NCBI RefSeq assembly: GCF_002443255.2
Contig: NW_019211459.1
Coordinates: 26,121,388-26,185,387, forward strand
Length of the DNA: 64,000 bases
Reading direction: 5' to 3'
Source of the DNA: Varroa destructor
Taxonomy: Eukaryota > Arthropoda > Arachnida > Mesostigmata > Varroidae
Shown here piece after piece: positions 1 through 12,796 of the stretch (position 1 is the stretch's first letter; every line of letters begins with the position of its first letter). The notes beneath the pieces were generated by a model. It saw only the letters and a list, made by a program, of their open reading frames with translations. It made no database searches and had not been told where the DNA came from. Position numbers and translations under genes: made by a program.

Positions 1-478
1 TTCAGTGAATCGCTGAATTACTGTTAAATTATTTTCGAACACACTGGATTACATATTCACTAGATTGGATATGTATGAATTTCTAGTGAAATTCGCAAGT
101 TTCGATATTGCTGAATTCTATGGTATAGCATATAATAGTGACATGACATTCGAAACTTGACTCGTGCTGGATCAACTAAGTACAACGACACGCAACTAAG
201 TAGCAGTAATTTAAGCTTGAGTAACCGCGTCACATATATAATTCGGTTTAAGTGAAATTTGGAAACTCGATCTCTGAAAGTGTAGAACTGAACTTCATAC
301 ATACACAAACTTCACGAAATAATCAATAACAGAATGGTTAATTCATAGTGTCTTACACGTGGGGTACAAGGACACAAAGGACCCAAGTGTCAGTAAAAAT
401 AATCTATAGTTCATATCTTGATAATTTAAGTTCCCCTCCTGCATGTTTAGAAAAACAAAAGAAAATTTATCAGCTCAC

Positions 479-583
479 CACATGGATGTCCCGAAATCCA
501 GTTAGAACAAGATTCTTTAAGAGTTCGCAGCCAATGCCACCAGCCCCCACGACAAGAACTTTGGCCTCGGCAGGGGTAACCAT
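479..583 (-). CDS. UBA2: UBA2 (SUMO-activating enzyme subunit 2), first coding exon, partial
   Basis: UBA2 is the catalytic subunit of the heterodimeric SUMO E1. It adenylates SUMO and passes it to UBC9. The minus strand reads ATG at 583-581 and then 35 codons, with the nucleotide-binding motif [17 protein letters not shown] followed by VLTGF. This is the Rossmann glycine loop of UBA2; from memory of the family, UBA3 has GAGGLGCE and UBA1 GAGAIGCE, so the assignment is specific. The exon ends in phase 0 at a good donor (GTG then GTGAGC, positions 478-473). The N-terminus before the loop is only about eight residues, shorter than in vertebrates. The next exon, which should continue with an IDLDTID-like segment, is not visible and must lie beyond position 1. 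The rest of the gene is outside the window. Confidence 0.88.
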
Positions 584-2060
584 TTTGTTTATCTGTGAGA
601 GTCTACCACAGAGTCACTTCACTCGCCTAGTTGTCATAACAATATCTTCATATTAAAATCGTTATTAGTAATTAGCTGAACGCAGTACGCAATATGTTTT
701 ACCACCAATTTTTTGGCCAGTTCGTTAGTTGTTAAAACACTCGAAATGAAATAACATAACAGATTGGTAATAATATTTTGACTCTTTTGAATCGATAATC
801 ATGAAACGAAATTGACCGATTGACGGGTAGCTTCTCATCTTCATAAGACCAATTTGCACTACACACCGCGCATCGACTATCCTTCGGTAACTATCAAGCC
901 GCGTAGTTATTTCTCTTTGCTATCTTGATTTCGAAAGGTTTCGTACGAAGTTGAAGTTATAGTTACTCCCATAGCCAGATGTTAATCTCCGCTGCGTTTA
1001 TATTTGTATCGTGCTTTGCATTGATATTTTGGTTATTCTGGTTGCAATTATCCAGCCGGATCGAATTTCCTAAGGCAAAGGTGTCAGTGTTAGCTATAGA
1101 ACTCTTATAATAGTTTTCGTATATACGAAAGAGAGAGAAATAATAAAACTTTTGAAGCTATCAAAAACGGCTTCCGACGCACAAAATTTTTGCTCGGTAA
1201 GTACCTCAACTGACCGTCACTAAACTCCCGTGTCAAAAATATGTGCAGTGAGAAGTTATTATAATGTACATATTTACAGTTTTTACGAGGTCATAAAAAC
1301 TGTATGCCGGCCTTATTCTGTCGGGTGCTAAAACCAGTATTGAGCCTCTCACTAATTAATTAATTTAATAACAATTATCAAAATAGCTGTCTAGTTCTTT
1401 GTTTTCATTGTAACCACCCCATCGTTGACTGCTATTTTTCTACTACTTTGTCAGATACTATACGGTCAACACAAACGGCCAAAATCGACAAACTGTTTAG
1501 GGTAATTTGGAACTGTTTACTCATAAATTATATGTCACATCGGTAAGTCAATTTAGTTTTTTTTATTAGCCGCAGCTATTTTTGCCCGAACCGACGAAAC
1601 TCACTCTCTATCGTGCACTGTACCGACGGATGGCAGATTTATCTTCCTAACGAAACGTGGGTTCGGTGTATAAAAAAGTTCTCTTTAGATGGGGTATTTT
1701 TCCACAGCCAAAACGCTAAAGTCCTGCCACTGCTAAGCGTAGGACGCTACTCCTAAGTTGACACCGCGGAGCTTTGTCTCGCACCCACAGCAGCACTACT
1801 ATCCGAGTGCAATTGATGATCCGGCACGAATCGAACGTTCTGCTAGTTTTCTAGTCTGCTTTCGTTTTTCTCTTCTCAAGTTCAGAGGTAGACTTCCAGA
1901 CGCAGTGCGCTCTGCATATAGATAGAGCCGCTTATGACCGCCGTTAATTCGCAATCCCCGCCAGCTAACGAGCGTTCACAACATTATTCCCACTCTACTG
2001 TCGCCTGCTGTTAAAAAGGCGCCAAAAATACACGTCACTAGAAAATTGTCCCGATTTGGG
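584..2060. other. Intergenic region upstream of UBA2 and of the zinc-finger gene
   Basis: No coding exon is recognisable. The region lies between the minus-strand UBA2 start and the plus-strand zinc-finger gene, so it should hold the promoters of both, which are arranged head to head. A short 10-bp-arm inverted repeat (1276-1285 with 1294-1303, 8-base loop) is the only local structure noticed. No TATA box or initiator could be assigned with confidence. Confidence 0.4.
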
Positions 2061-2283
2061 TTCCAGAACCGACTGTTTTAGTCGAGCGTGTCCTTGGAAT
2101 GAACCTTAGGTAAACTGCATAGGACTGCATGCGCGTTGTTTCGAAACGAAGCCTAACACGAAAATGGCCTCTGATGTGTGAAATATTTGTTAAGTCAGTG
2201 ATAATTTGTCGCCAGATTTACGTCGTTTTTTCTGAACGCGTCTATCGGAAAATTTCGTGAGGGCTCCTGTTAAGCGTCGAAAC
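2061..2283 (+). other. Possible noncoding first exon of the zinc-finger gene
   Basis: A strong donor (AAC then GTAAGTG) starts at 2284, in a stretch without a plus-strand start codon context. The first coding exon of the downstream zinc-finger gene begins with ATG right after an acceptor at 5473. That arrangement implies a noncoding 5' exon somewhere upstream, and this is the best candidate by eye. The left border is arbitrary. RNA reads joining 2283 to 5474 would confirm it. Confidence 0.25.
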
Positions 2284-2299
2284 GTAAGTGTTCGATTAG

Positions 2300-5200
2300 C
2301 ATCAGCTGGGTCATGCTCTCGGCGAAAAATCTTCGGAGCAATGCTTGCGACAGGCGAGGCAGAAATTCGGAAATTATTTCGAATCACTTAATTTCGAATA
2401 ACGCAGGAAGAGAACAACTCGTGATTGTGTTGACAGTTCGAACAATCTGTTGTTTTTGAAGAGTGACTAACGTCCTTCAGATTAGATATTATTTCTTGAA
2501 TCTAAAAATGTTTTTTTTTTACCTAATGCTTTTTTTAATTCTGAACAGTTAACATTTTGAGGCAAGCAGGCAGGATAGTTTAGGGTGTTCATTTAAACTT
2601 TGCCTATTTCGCAAGTTTGAGCAATTCGCACTATTCACAGTCACCATGAAACTTTGCTTGATGATGTATTCAAATAGACATAGATCCATTATAACCTATA
2701 TACTGTGAAAGATGTAATGCAACTAGACATTTTAGGTAAGCCTTGACTTGCCCGCTACAGAATATAAGTTTGATTTATTAATGTTTATTAATAATGTAAC
2801 TAACTACAAATCTAGGCTGGTTGTCGTGTTGTGGGCGTTATTTTTGTTCCACGAGGTGCACATAGTTTCTGATAAAACCATGGAGAGCATGGCCTTTAAA
2901 TAAATATTTATGTAAATGCTTTGCGTAAACGTTTAGTGGTAAATAATATATGATAATAAAATAATAATATATGATCATATATATTTAAATATCTTTTTTT
3001 CATCTCTTACATTTTTACAGTAAGTAACATACAGTAAATTATTAGATTTTAATCGAAAGGGAAGTTATCATTAAATTTTCATAATGTGCCCGATTTCCAT
3101 CGCATTTGTTGCGTAGTTAAACTACTGATTATCTAATAGCTGCGTGGTTTTCCCGTCGCGACCGAGCTCTTCTGTTTTTCATGAGGGAACTTTATGTAAC
3201 GCAAGGCATTTGTTTGTTGCAAGAGCTTTTCTGTCAGTCTGGCGAATTCGCATCCTCATACTTAGCTACAAGGTATCTCATAGGTTTTGTTCCCCGAATG
3301 GTGCAACGGTAACATATGCGCTTAACTTAAGGATAACTGGTAATGATAGTCTGGGTTCGGGTTCGGGCGTATACCCACTTCGTTTTGTTCGGGGAGCCAG
3401 CCCTATGTAGCAATGGCTAACTGCTTATGTACAGGACGTAAAACTCAGACTTTTGGGTACTCTTCTATATTTTCCATCTTGGACATTCGTGGCCGGTGTA
3501 TGTAAGTGTTTCCTCTGCAGCAGAACTGTTGAAATTCATAAAACTCCGGTGGCAAGCAATCAACGAATTCGGATTTGAAATAAAACAACATTTTTTACAA
3601 CGACTTCTTATGGCGTAAAAGTGCAATCATTTGAACGAAAACAGCAATATTTGCTTAATTTCAAATTCATTGTACTAGAGTTGTTAGGCCCAGTCCTTTT
3701 CGTTTTTTTGTCCACATCACTTACCTTAGCTTAGGCACGTAGATGACACTTGAACGAGGTCTGCGTACTACAAAAATTTCATTATAAACGCTCAACGGCT
3801 ACAACATAATTCAGTTCGAAATGACTTAACCTTTAGGTAGATTCCCAAATATAACAACTCAGTCACCAACTTAATCAACAGTCATTAACAGTATCCCAAC
3901 GTTAGTCAACTGCGGCATAGTTCTTTAGGGATATAGTCTTAAGGTGTACAGTTGAGACAAAGTTCTTCGTCCAGCCTCTAGTCCCACTACAACTGAATTC
4001 TTATCAACAATTGACTGGTGGCAAATGATACATAGTTATTTACGACTTATTCAGATTATGCTAAAAAATAGGTAGAAGTATCAACGATTGATGTTATTTA
4101 AAGAAAGCGGAAAAGAACATGACCTTTCAGTATATTATTTACATCATTTGTAGGACAGAGATTACTCAAATATACAGGAATGTCTCGAGAAACTATTTGT
4201 AGGAACATCTAACTCGAATACAGAGGCATGTTCTACTTGAGAAAATAGTTTATGTAACTAATTGGTTCACATATTTGTCACATAAATGCCTAGGTACGTA
4301 TTATATAGGACGTTTCGAACTTGAGGTTTGGTGCCTTGATGATAAAAAAAAGTAATAAAGCGGTGTCTATATTGTAGTCTAGGTGCACTACTGTATCGTT
4401 TTGTCCCTGAAAATTAAAATTTGAAAAAAGGAAACTTACTAAATGTCACGTAGGGAAATGCGTGACTGTGAGAAGTATCGGCTTGGTTGCATGTGCTTAT
4501 AGGGGTGAGTCTCCTTTTTCGTAGCGCCCGCTTTAAGTAGTCGCTTGAGACAGGTTTTTAGAGATATCTGATATTCCCAACAGATTAAGATTAGTCTGAC
4601 TGTAGACTGGACTGTAGACAATGAAAATTCAGATTATTATATATAACTATAAAAGGATCCAACCTGCTGTATCGGGCGATCGGAGTAGTAACGGCTATGC
4701 TTAAGCTAATTGAATTGCCCCCATATCTATTCTTCAATTAGGCATAAACAACAGCGTCAAAACTACTGAATCATTTGACCTTATAGTATGAAGTAGGATC
4801 GCAAAGGTTGTCTCGGAAATATCCGATAGTTTCGAATATATGCGTCACCCGTTTCGTCGGTTAACCGCAAGTCTGAGTTATGATTAATAGCTTACGATAT
4901 AATCGGTTTCGCTAAAGTATTGAATATTTTTTGGGCTCTACGAAGATACTCAATGTGCCAAAAGAATTTTACGTTATTTACTATTCCTGAGAGTTGTTTC
5001 ACCATTTCGCTAGTCTCATCGGGATTGTGTCAAATAAATGATCAATATTTTAACTTTAGGCAAATAGTCTTAGGTCCCCAGGTATACCTGAAAGTTTAGA
5101 ACGATTTTATTTTAAAATTGAAGAATCAAACATGATTAATATCGTATGCTTATTACCTGATTCATTACTAACACAATACAACAAAAAATGAACTAAGAAT

Positions 5201-5473
5201 AAGTCTTAAACGAAACGTCAAACTCTTTTTTGCACGCTGGTTCTTTATTTCGTTAATAGAAACAATACTTCCGACAGAATTACATGATACCTTAAGCGAT
5301 ACCTGCTAAGTCACTTTTCCACAAATATAAACTTTTAGCGATAAAATGACATATCTACGCTCCACAATCCTCCATAAGAAAATGGTTTATTTATTAGGTT
5401 TTATCACCCTTTAAAGGACTGACTTTGAATTTTAGAATATACTGTGCATGTCATAATAAACATTTCCTTACAG
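2300..5473. other. Gene-poor stretch, probably intron 1 of the zinc-finger gene or intergenic
   Basis: I see no coding exon here. Small ORFs at 3144-3410 and 4439-4621 have no recognisable domain and no convincing splice borders. A tRNA-like element with a 7-bp terminal pairing lies at 3291-3395. The right edge is a clean acceptor (TTTCCTTACAG) at 5463-5473, directly before the start codon of the next gene. Confidence 0.35.
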
Positions 5474-8400
5474 ATGACTGAGTTTGGCATGCGTTCGTTC
5501 ACTGTTCAGGGTCAGAGGAAAAATTCGACTCTGTATGTTCATCCAGAAGGTCCCTACAAGCTCCAGCCGAATCAAGAGTTGCAGTATGGCAAATTTCTCA
5601 TGGAGAAGGTAACTGCAGTATGTAGAAGCTAGGGCTATGGAATGTTTTAATTGAATTTATATTCGATGGCTCATATCTAAACTATTTAATTTGTCCTAGA
5701 GTTTCGCGCCTAGGAGACCAGTGGCAGATGTAATCAATGAAAGCTAAATCGTTTGTGCTTAAGCCGATTTTTTTCATTCATGCCTAAACCCTTATCTCAT
5801 CGTACTTCTCTATAACAGAACGCAGTTCACCGGACTCACGGAGGTGCTGTGCATATCTATACCCACTGTTACACGTTTCGGAAAAAATGTCCCGCTAGAG
5901 CTGTCTTCACTGCAGATAATGTAGTTGTGAAAAATGGCAACGAACCCCACAATCACGAGCCGGTCGAGGATGAAGTTGATCAGTTTCGTTTGCTTATGGA
6001 ACTCCGAAAGGCACAGCAAATATGTAATGGGTAAGCTCCTGGCTAGACTTATCGAGTATACGAACACGTACCAAGCTGTTAGACATTTTAGTTAGGTAGG
6101 AGACTTTCTTACGAGATAGCTAATAGTAGTATCCAACTAAACTCTCCTTTTATTTGATAACTGTGGCATAATTTATTTGTTGTTCGTTATATATCAGCGG
6201 CCTATTTAGAGTCGAGCAACTTTCTGAGCACCCTGCATATGAGAGATGATAGTACTCGGCCGTATTTTTTCTCCTAACAAACTTGCATCTTATTACTGTT
6301 ATTACTATTAATGACCAACTATTCGTCTGAAACTAAAAGAAACCAGGAGATTGTGTACAAATGTGAGCTGTGCTCTAAGATGTTCAGCCACAAAAAAACT
6401 TTGCTAGCACATTATCGGTCAGCACATCGTGTGGAGCCCAGTAATGCCGACGGCACCCAGCAGAACTTCAAATGTGTCCATTGCGACAACGCTGTATTCG
6501 CGACATTAACCCGACTCCGCTCTCATTACGTCGACACTCATCAGTTCAACCCAGAGACGCAGGTGAATTTGCAAGTAGTTACTAACGTATGTTAAGTTCA
6601 ACTCGTCGATCAATGCATTTCTAGACAGCTACCAGACATTTAAAAAAATGTTAACTATATACCTAAGTTTAAATCAGTAATCTGAACTTATACTTAAACT
6701 GCACTCAACTATTGATCGGTCGAATAAATACAGCATTGCGTGCCTAAAACGCGTCTATCGATGTGTTGATCTTAGGAGTTAGAGTTTCCCACGTTGGCTG
6801 AATTCGAAAATTGGCGTCGTCACATGGAATCGGAAACTGGACTACGGATGCGTCGCCGATGGGGTAGCCGCAAAAGGAAAGATGGCAGCGTCCGATTTCG
6901 ATTCTCCTGTTCCCGAAATGATCCATTGCGTAAGGTAAGGCGATAGAGAAGCTGGCAGTGCGTGCAAGCATATGATATTTTAAACTGGTATATAGGCGTA
7001 TATGCACAACTTAGAAGTTACGTTTCTTTCTCTTTTCTCTAAAAAATTTTGTCCAAATGGATATGGATAAATGGGAAGCCAAGTCTCATTAGCCTCCGTA
7101 AATTGACCGAGAACACTTATTTTATTCTTTGAACACATTTTCTGATCTCGTCTATTTGTTTTCGTCGCACTGCTCGCAGGGAATAATTCGCGTCAATTTT
7201 GCGTGGTGTCCGGCAGAAATGAAGGTAGTTAAAGATGGCGGCTTGAACAGTAGAGTCAAGGTGGAGTGGAATTCATCGCATTACGGACACGATCTCGATC
7301 ATCTCACGTTGCTAGCCGATACCACTCAGGAACAGGAAGTTGTCGAAAGAGCGGAGGTCGAAGAAATAACTGAAGAACAACCTATGGAAGAGGTAAATTA
7401 ATTTTGAGAGCTTACATGTAGTCGTATTTAAGCATGAATATGTTAGTGCGAAAAGACATTGCCCAGCGTATGCAGAAAAGAAGAGGACGGATATTTAATA
7501 TAAGTTGTGAGGGTGTATTCGTAAAGCGTGGAAAAGAGAAAAAAAATTATTACTTTTTAACATTTCTTTTGCAGGACCAAGGTGTTACAACCGTCATGCA
7601 AATGGTGCCTGAGGAGGCCATTGGCACTGAGGACTCGGCAATTCTTTTACAGGACGATACTCAACCCGAACCCACCGCTATAGAGCACGTTACTGGCGAG
7701 GATAGCCTGATTGAAGAAGCGGAGGAGACACGTCAACTTATAGAAGACCCGAACACTTGTGAAGCTCCAGTGTTAGAGCCAAAACTACAGCGGGCTGTAT
7801 CCTCGATGTGCGCGCAGGTTGGCATAACGCAGACGGCCGTAAGACAAGGCGGTACTCTCCGTGGGGACCAGCAGGTTGAAGCGGTATCTAAGATGAATGA
7901 CCTTTTGCAGCTTATGGTTAATGTTCAACTGAAAAGTGCTGACTACGAACAGGTATGTGCAATTTTAAGCAAAGACTGCAATCTTAGCTCAAGCTAGTGA
8001 CAACACCGTGACAAGAAGATGATAAGTCTTTTAGATCTGAGACAACTTTCAAGTAACGAACGGTTGCATAGGCCGTGTTTCGTGCATGTCTTGATTTAGA
8101 GTACCTAACCTCTAAAACTATTTCTGTTTAATAACTTAGTTTTGAACTTACTGACCCACCACACTAGTATGAGTAACCTGCATTTGGATAGAACTTAATG
8201 TATAACAATTGCAGAGGCACACGTTACTATTCCTACCAAACACATTACTACGTAAACGAATGTTTGGTGCAAACATCGTGCAGAACATCTTTTAACAGTT
8301 TTATATCGCTTGCTGCATTCTTTCTCTGTCAATTTATAAATCTATTTAAGGTACACAAACTTATGGATGCTATCTTAATAGTTTATAAGCGACGCCTGCA

Positions 8401-9130
8401 CCAACAAGAGACCGAGCACCAAGGCGAGGCTATCCAAACCAACGGTACGTCCACATCGTCGTAAATTGTTTTTATTACATTACTTTCAGCTACGATATGT
8501 AAAGTCATGAATATACACAATTTTCACACAGTTACGCTTAATTTTGCCTGCGCGTTGCTAACACTTTTTAGCATCAATATTTTGTTTGGTATTTGTGAAT
8601 TTAACTTTTGCCTTTGCCTCCTGAAACGTAAAGCAGGTAAAAACGTTCACTAAAAATCAATATTTGTTTGATACGAAATTTTTTATAGAGCACCAGCAAG
8701 TCATACAATTGGAGGACGTTGAAGGAGGACAGCTGATCGTCATTGAAGATGCTGTAAGTACAAATTTACAAGATGAAAAATGTGGTGAAAAACCATAATG
8801 AGGCCTTTTCATGTGAGAATAACCCATTTACGCCTCCAAGACATCCCAAACATTTAAGATTTGATGACTGTTAAGCACTGTACTAGTGTTATAATAGCTA
8901 ATGTGCAGGTACCAATTTTTGTTTAGGACGTTCAGCAGCTGTATGCTGACCATAGTTATTCAACTCAAGATGGTGAAACGACTGTGATTGAAACGGAAAA
9001 TGGTGTTGCCGAGAGCATCCTGGAGGGCGGACCGGTTCATTGGGAGATTCGTGAGGTTGAGTGTGTGAAGAGTATGGCGCCGACAACGACGATCGTAACG
9101 CGGCAAAGAGCCTCCCTCCACCACCAATAA
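5474..9130 (+). CDS. Multi-zinc-finger protein: FLYWCH-like, two C2H2 fingers and a FAR1/WRKY-GCM1-like finger
   Basis: This is a nine-exon model joined by phase: 5474-5608, 5819-6030, 6340-6562, 6776-6934, 7180-7392, 7575-7952, 8351-8444, 8689-8753 and 8927-9130. It gives 560 residues. Residues 1-95 resemble a FLYWCH finger (C62, C69, H89, H91; motifs KKCPAR and HNHEP). Two C2H2 fingers follow (C124, C127, H140, H145 and C161, C164, H178, H183). Residues 191-283 look like a FAR1/WRKY-GCM1-type zinc cluster, with an F..W start, C235, C253-P-A, H277 and H280. The remainder is acidic and glutamine-rich. An MNDLLQLM helix and the VHKLMDAILIVYKRR segment could be a protein-interaction region. These modules suggest a nuclear DNA-binding protein, possibly derived from a transposase-linked regulator; the function is unknown. 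The acceptor of the third exon (AAACTAAAAG) is weak, but it is the only one that keeps the frame. All other borders have good GT/AG sites. Confidence 0.75.
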
Positions 9131-9283
9131 AGACCGGAAGCCGAAAGCAACGAAATGAATTTGGAGTCAAACTGCAAGCGCTGAAATTACTTTAACCCCT
9201 TAAACGCTTCTCATATTGTGTCTGTGTTTTAGGTCATGAACTACTTTTCATTTGAAAATACATTGAGTGGAAGCAAACATTTT

Positions 9284-9296
9284 TAAATAAAATAAA
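9284..9296 (+). terminator. Polyadenylation signals of the zinc-finger gene
   Basis: Two overlapping AATAAA hexamers sit about 155-165 bases after the TAA stop at 9128-9130. This spacing suits a short 3' UTR. Confidence 0.5.
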
Positions 9297-9299
9297 TTG

Positions 9300-10540
9300 A
9301 TGTCAGTAAGCCACTGAAAGAGGACGCAGAATGGAGTCTCTCTGACAAACTCATAATGAAATAGTACTATAATAACTGGGCAATAATTGACATCGTCAAT
9401 GGAAAGCGGTGAAGGCTTCAATTGGATGAAATTTGTGGTGCAACAAGTGATCCAATGTGTACCCATCGTAATAATGACATTTGATTTTATTCATTTGCTA
9501 CAATTCGTTGTTATAACTATTCAGACTTACCAAGCAACCACAAAATCTTCTTTAATTGTGTTATGTTCCAATGAGCTTCACTGTCAACGCTTGATATTAA
9601 TTTTATAATAAATATACAATATTTTCTTGTTTACCGATAGAATGCAGATCAAATTTGTGCCAACCAGATATTTAACAGCTTACCTACGCTACCATTCAGC
9701 TTTGTCAATCTGGTGGCATTGGCCTTTACTGCGACAATTTAATATAATTATTATGTTATATGATTTTTGTCAGACGTATATATTATAACACGGAAGCGTT
9801 GTTTACGTGAATCTAACATGTATGTTACGACCAATCAAAAACGAAAGTGCATAAGGTGATACACAAATACATGTACATAATAATATACTAAATGAGAAAT
9901 ATAAGGAGAAAAGATTATATTGAGAAAATTCAAACGGTTTTTTGTTGCACCAGCTTGTTCACATTCATCCACATCAGAAACTACCTTTCTATTGTGAAAT
10001 ATTTCGTTGTGACAATGTCTTTTGGGACCACAGTCTTACATAAGACACTGATTTGCAAACTCTCTAACAGAACTGGTGTGTTAACGTACTTTATATGGAG
10101 CATAAAAAACAACTTTGTTAACTAACGCAAAAGTACGTCGAACAAAGTCCTTGTATTACTTGTAACCGATTTGGGAAAATTTCTCATTTTATAAGTCGGT
10201 CGACTCTCACCTAGCTTTATGACCGTAACACTCGTTCTACTGACTCATCCCTAACAGGCAATTTGGGAATCCGGTCATGGCTATAATCGTGAGTACTGAC
10301 TGCCAGCAAATTTAAAATATTAGAAGAAACATTACTTTTAACACGTAAAAGACAGACACTGATTAATCAAAACACTACAATGCAATTGTATCCCATGAAA
10401 TTTACTCTATTAATTAATTTACACATTTACGCGTTCATGAACGTCCGCTGGAACACTCGTAGGAAAGTACAAGTGAGCTTGCAATAATCGAAAAATTCGA
10501 AATTTCGCGGGTTTAACAGCAAACGGCACGTAGCTCTCGG
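9300..10540. other. Intergenic, nothing recognised
   Basis: This is AT-rich sequence between the zinc-finger gene and SRSF2. Short ORFs (for example 9892-10125) have no domain and poor composition. I see no RNA gene or repeat. Confidence 0.4.
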
Positions 10541-10834
10541 AGAAAGCATTTGTACCGCCGTCGCCTGTCCGACGCCTCAACAGAGATCATCAGCTACCAT
10601 AGAGAAGATACAGAAGCTGTTTATTGTTTGCCTAGACTTCGCGTCGCTGATTGGTTTGTATGTTGACGAACAATCGCTAGCCAGTAGCGTCGTCGCCTCC
10701 GCTCCAGGCTGTGCTGAAGTTTCGCAGTAGGGATACAATCACGTTGGGACAACGTAGTTCGTTGTGGTCTCGTCCATCGAGCAACTGGTTTAGGCGGTGA
10801 GAGTGATTTACAAGGCTGCGATCTATTATACATT
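10541..10834 (+). promoter_or_regulatory. Probable 5' UTR and proximal promoter of SRSF2
   Basis: Base composition turns more GC-rich here and runs straight into the SRSF2 start codon without an intervening acceptor. That is what a continuous 5' UTR would look like. The transcription start was not located. Confidence 0.35.
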
Positions 10835-12696
10835 ATGTCGCGAAGCTCTCGCGGCCCACCAAATATCCACGGGATGGTGTCCCTAAAAGTGGACAACCTT
10901 ACCTACCGCACGACAATTGAGGATCTTAAACGTGTCTTCAGGTGAGTAGTGAATAACAGCCTTTCAACAGCGGAAATTCTGGGTTGCTGGAAGCTTGATG
11001 TTCAGAAGCTACGAGCTTCTAGTGCGTTACGCATGACGTGCCGTAAGAATTAATAATCCGGCGGGTTAAATTATAGAAAACCCCGTGCTAAAGTTTATGG
11101 AAATTCTGTAAGGTTCAAATATACGAGGGGAATAAAGTAAGGTACGATTATTAATAAGTAATGCGTTAGTCTAAGGAATTAAGGATAAGTATATCTTTAC
11201 GAGTCGCCATTTGTTGCAAAAATTTGTTTTGTTTTTGGATTTTTTGTACGCCTAGGAAATATGGCGATGTCGGTGATGTCTACATTCCGCGCAATCCTCG
11301 AAACAACGAATCTCGGGGCTTTGCTTTCGTTAGGTTCTACAGCCGACGTGATGCTGAAGAAGCCATGGATTGTCTTGATGGGTACAGGTGGGCCAGGTTA
11401 TCATTTGAAACGACCACTGTGGTGTTGCCATTTACTCTTACGTTGTTATTTACTGCCTGTACAGTACTGCACTGCACGTCAATACTATATAATATAATAG
11501 TGACTTACTACATATCGTAGATTTAAGAATACCACAACATCGTCAATTCGCTCGACCACGTAAGATGCAAGAACTCAATATGTTTGAGCTTAGACGAAAA
11601 TGTCTAGTGTGCGTTTCAATAGTAATTTGGATTAAATTCTTTTAGTAAAGACACAATTTCTTACTTTCTAAAATTATTATTATAAATATTTGAATAAGTA
11701 AAAGTATCTGTTCTCAGACTCGACGGCCGTGAGCTCCGTATTGCAATGGCCAAATATGCACGCCCCGGTGGCAGGGGTGGTCGCGAAAGGTCGCGTTCCA
11801 GAGATCGGCATCGTCGACGCAGCAGAACACGCTCCCGCTCTCGAGACAGGTATGATTATTTAAGGACACCCTAGATGTGGCTTTACCAGTTGTTACAGTA
11901 ACATCTTGGGTTGGGTACCAACCTTAGATAACTTCAGTTCTTGAGGTAGATTTGATTAATTATTTTCACTTTCGAAATGGCTTCCTCTACAATATCACTT
12001 TATCGTGCAGGCACCACTGACTGGCCTAAGTGTGAACTCAACCTGAATCTGTGAATCTTAATGATTCTATTACCTTTAAATTAGTGCTATTTCAAAATAG
12101 TAACATATATATGCTTATCCATCGAGAGTATAACTTTATACATAGTGGTTTGTAACTGGAGAGCTATTGTAGTAAAATACGAAAAAAATATACCGGTACA
12201 GTTTACAATTTTATCTATAGATTACTTCTCGGTCCTGCATGACCGCAGTTATACGTCATAAGCCATTATACTTACATGTGAATATTCCAACCTCTGCTGG
12301 TATAGTAGACATGCTTCAGATGGTTGGCTACCACCAGTAAGTGACGGATGTCAGCGTCCAGTTTCAACCCTAAACCACCTTACGCGTTCTCAATAGGTTC
12401 AATAAGTTAAATACGCTGCCATTTTCCTATCATGGACGCATTACATACCCAATCTAATTGCACTTTTCTGTTTAATCTGTGTTCGTGTGTGTGCAGACGG
12501 TCTCGCTCCCGTTCGCATAGGCGTCGATCGCGCTCAGATTCTAGATCGAGGCGGTCCACGTCAAAGGACGACGACCGCCATGATCGGAAGTCTCGCTCTA
12601 GGGACAGAGACGCGTCTATTGACCGAGATCGTGACAATGACCGTGACCGTTCTAGGGAACGATCCAGGGATCGCGATGATTCACGGGACAGGGATA
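10835..12696 (+). CDS. SRSF2: Serine/arginine-rich splicing factor 2 (SC35), 3' end lost in gap
   Basis: SR proteins bind exonic enhancers and recruit U1 and U2AF in the nucleus. Exons: 10835-10941, 11256-11387, 11718-11849 and 12497-12696, giving about 190 residues before the N-gap. The RRM starts near residue 14 with RNP2 (LKVDNL) and continues through YRTTIEDL to RNP1 (RGFAFVRF) and then [16 protein letters not shown], the SC35 pattern. A glycine/arginine hinge follows ([14 protein letters not shown]), then RS repeats that become RD/ERD-rich in the last visible exon. Exon 2 has two GT donors six bases apart, after 11381 and after 11387, in the same phase. The downstream one adds Tyr-Arg and restores the family length of the loop before LDGREL, so I chose it. 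The stop codon is not visible; the ORF runs open into the gap at 12697. Confidence 0.88.
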
Positions 12697-12796
12697 NNNN
12701 NNNNNNNNNNNNNNNNNNNNNNNNNNNNNNNNNNNNNNNNNNNNNNNNNNNNNNNNNNNNNNNNNNNNNNNNNNNNNNNNNNNNNNNNNNNNNNNN
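12697..12796. other. Assembly gap of exactly 100 N
   Basis: The run is exactly 100 undetermined bases, a conventional placeholder length, so the true size is probably unknown. It is entered from RD-repeat coding sequence and left through TA and GA repeats. Low complexity is the likely reason the assembly broke. The SRSF2 C-terminus and stop fall here or just after. Confidence 0.95.

Noticed and set aside
4439..4621. Minus-strand ORF with a basic segment suggestive of a transposase
   Set aside because: Too short, and no ordered transposase motifs.
12407..12637. Minus-strand Ser/Arg-rich ORF
   Set aside because: Antisense shadow of the SRSF2 RS domain, whose codons are open on both strands.
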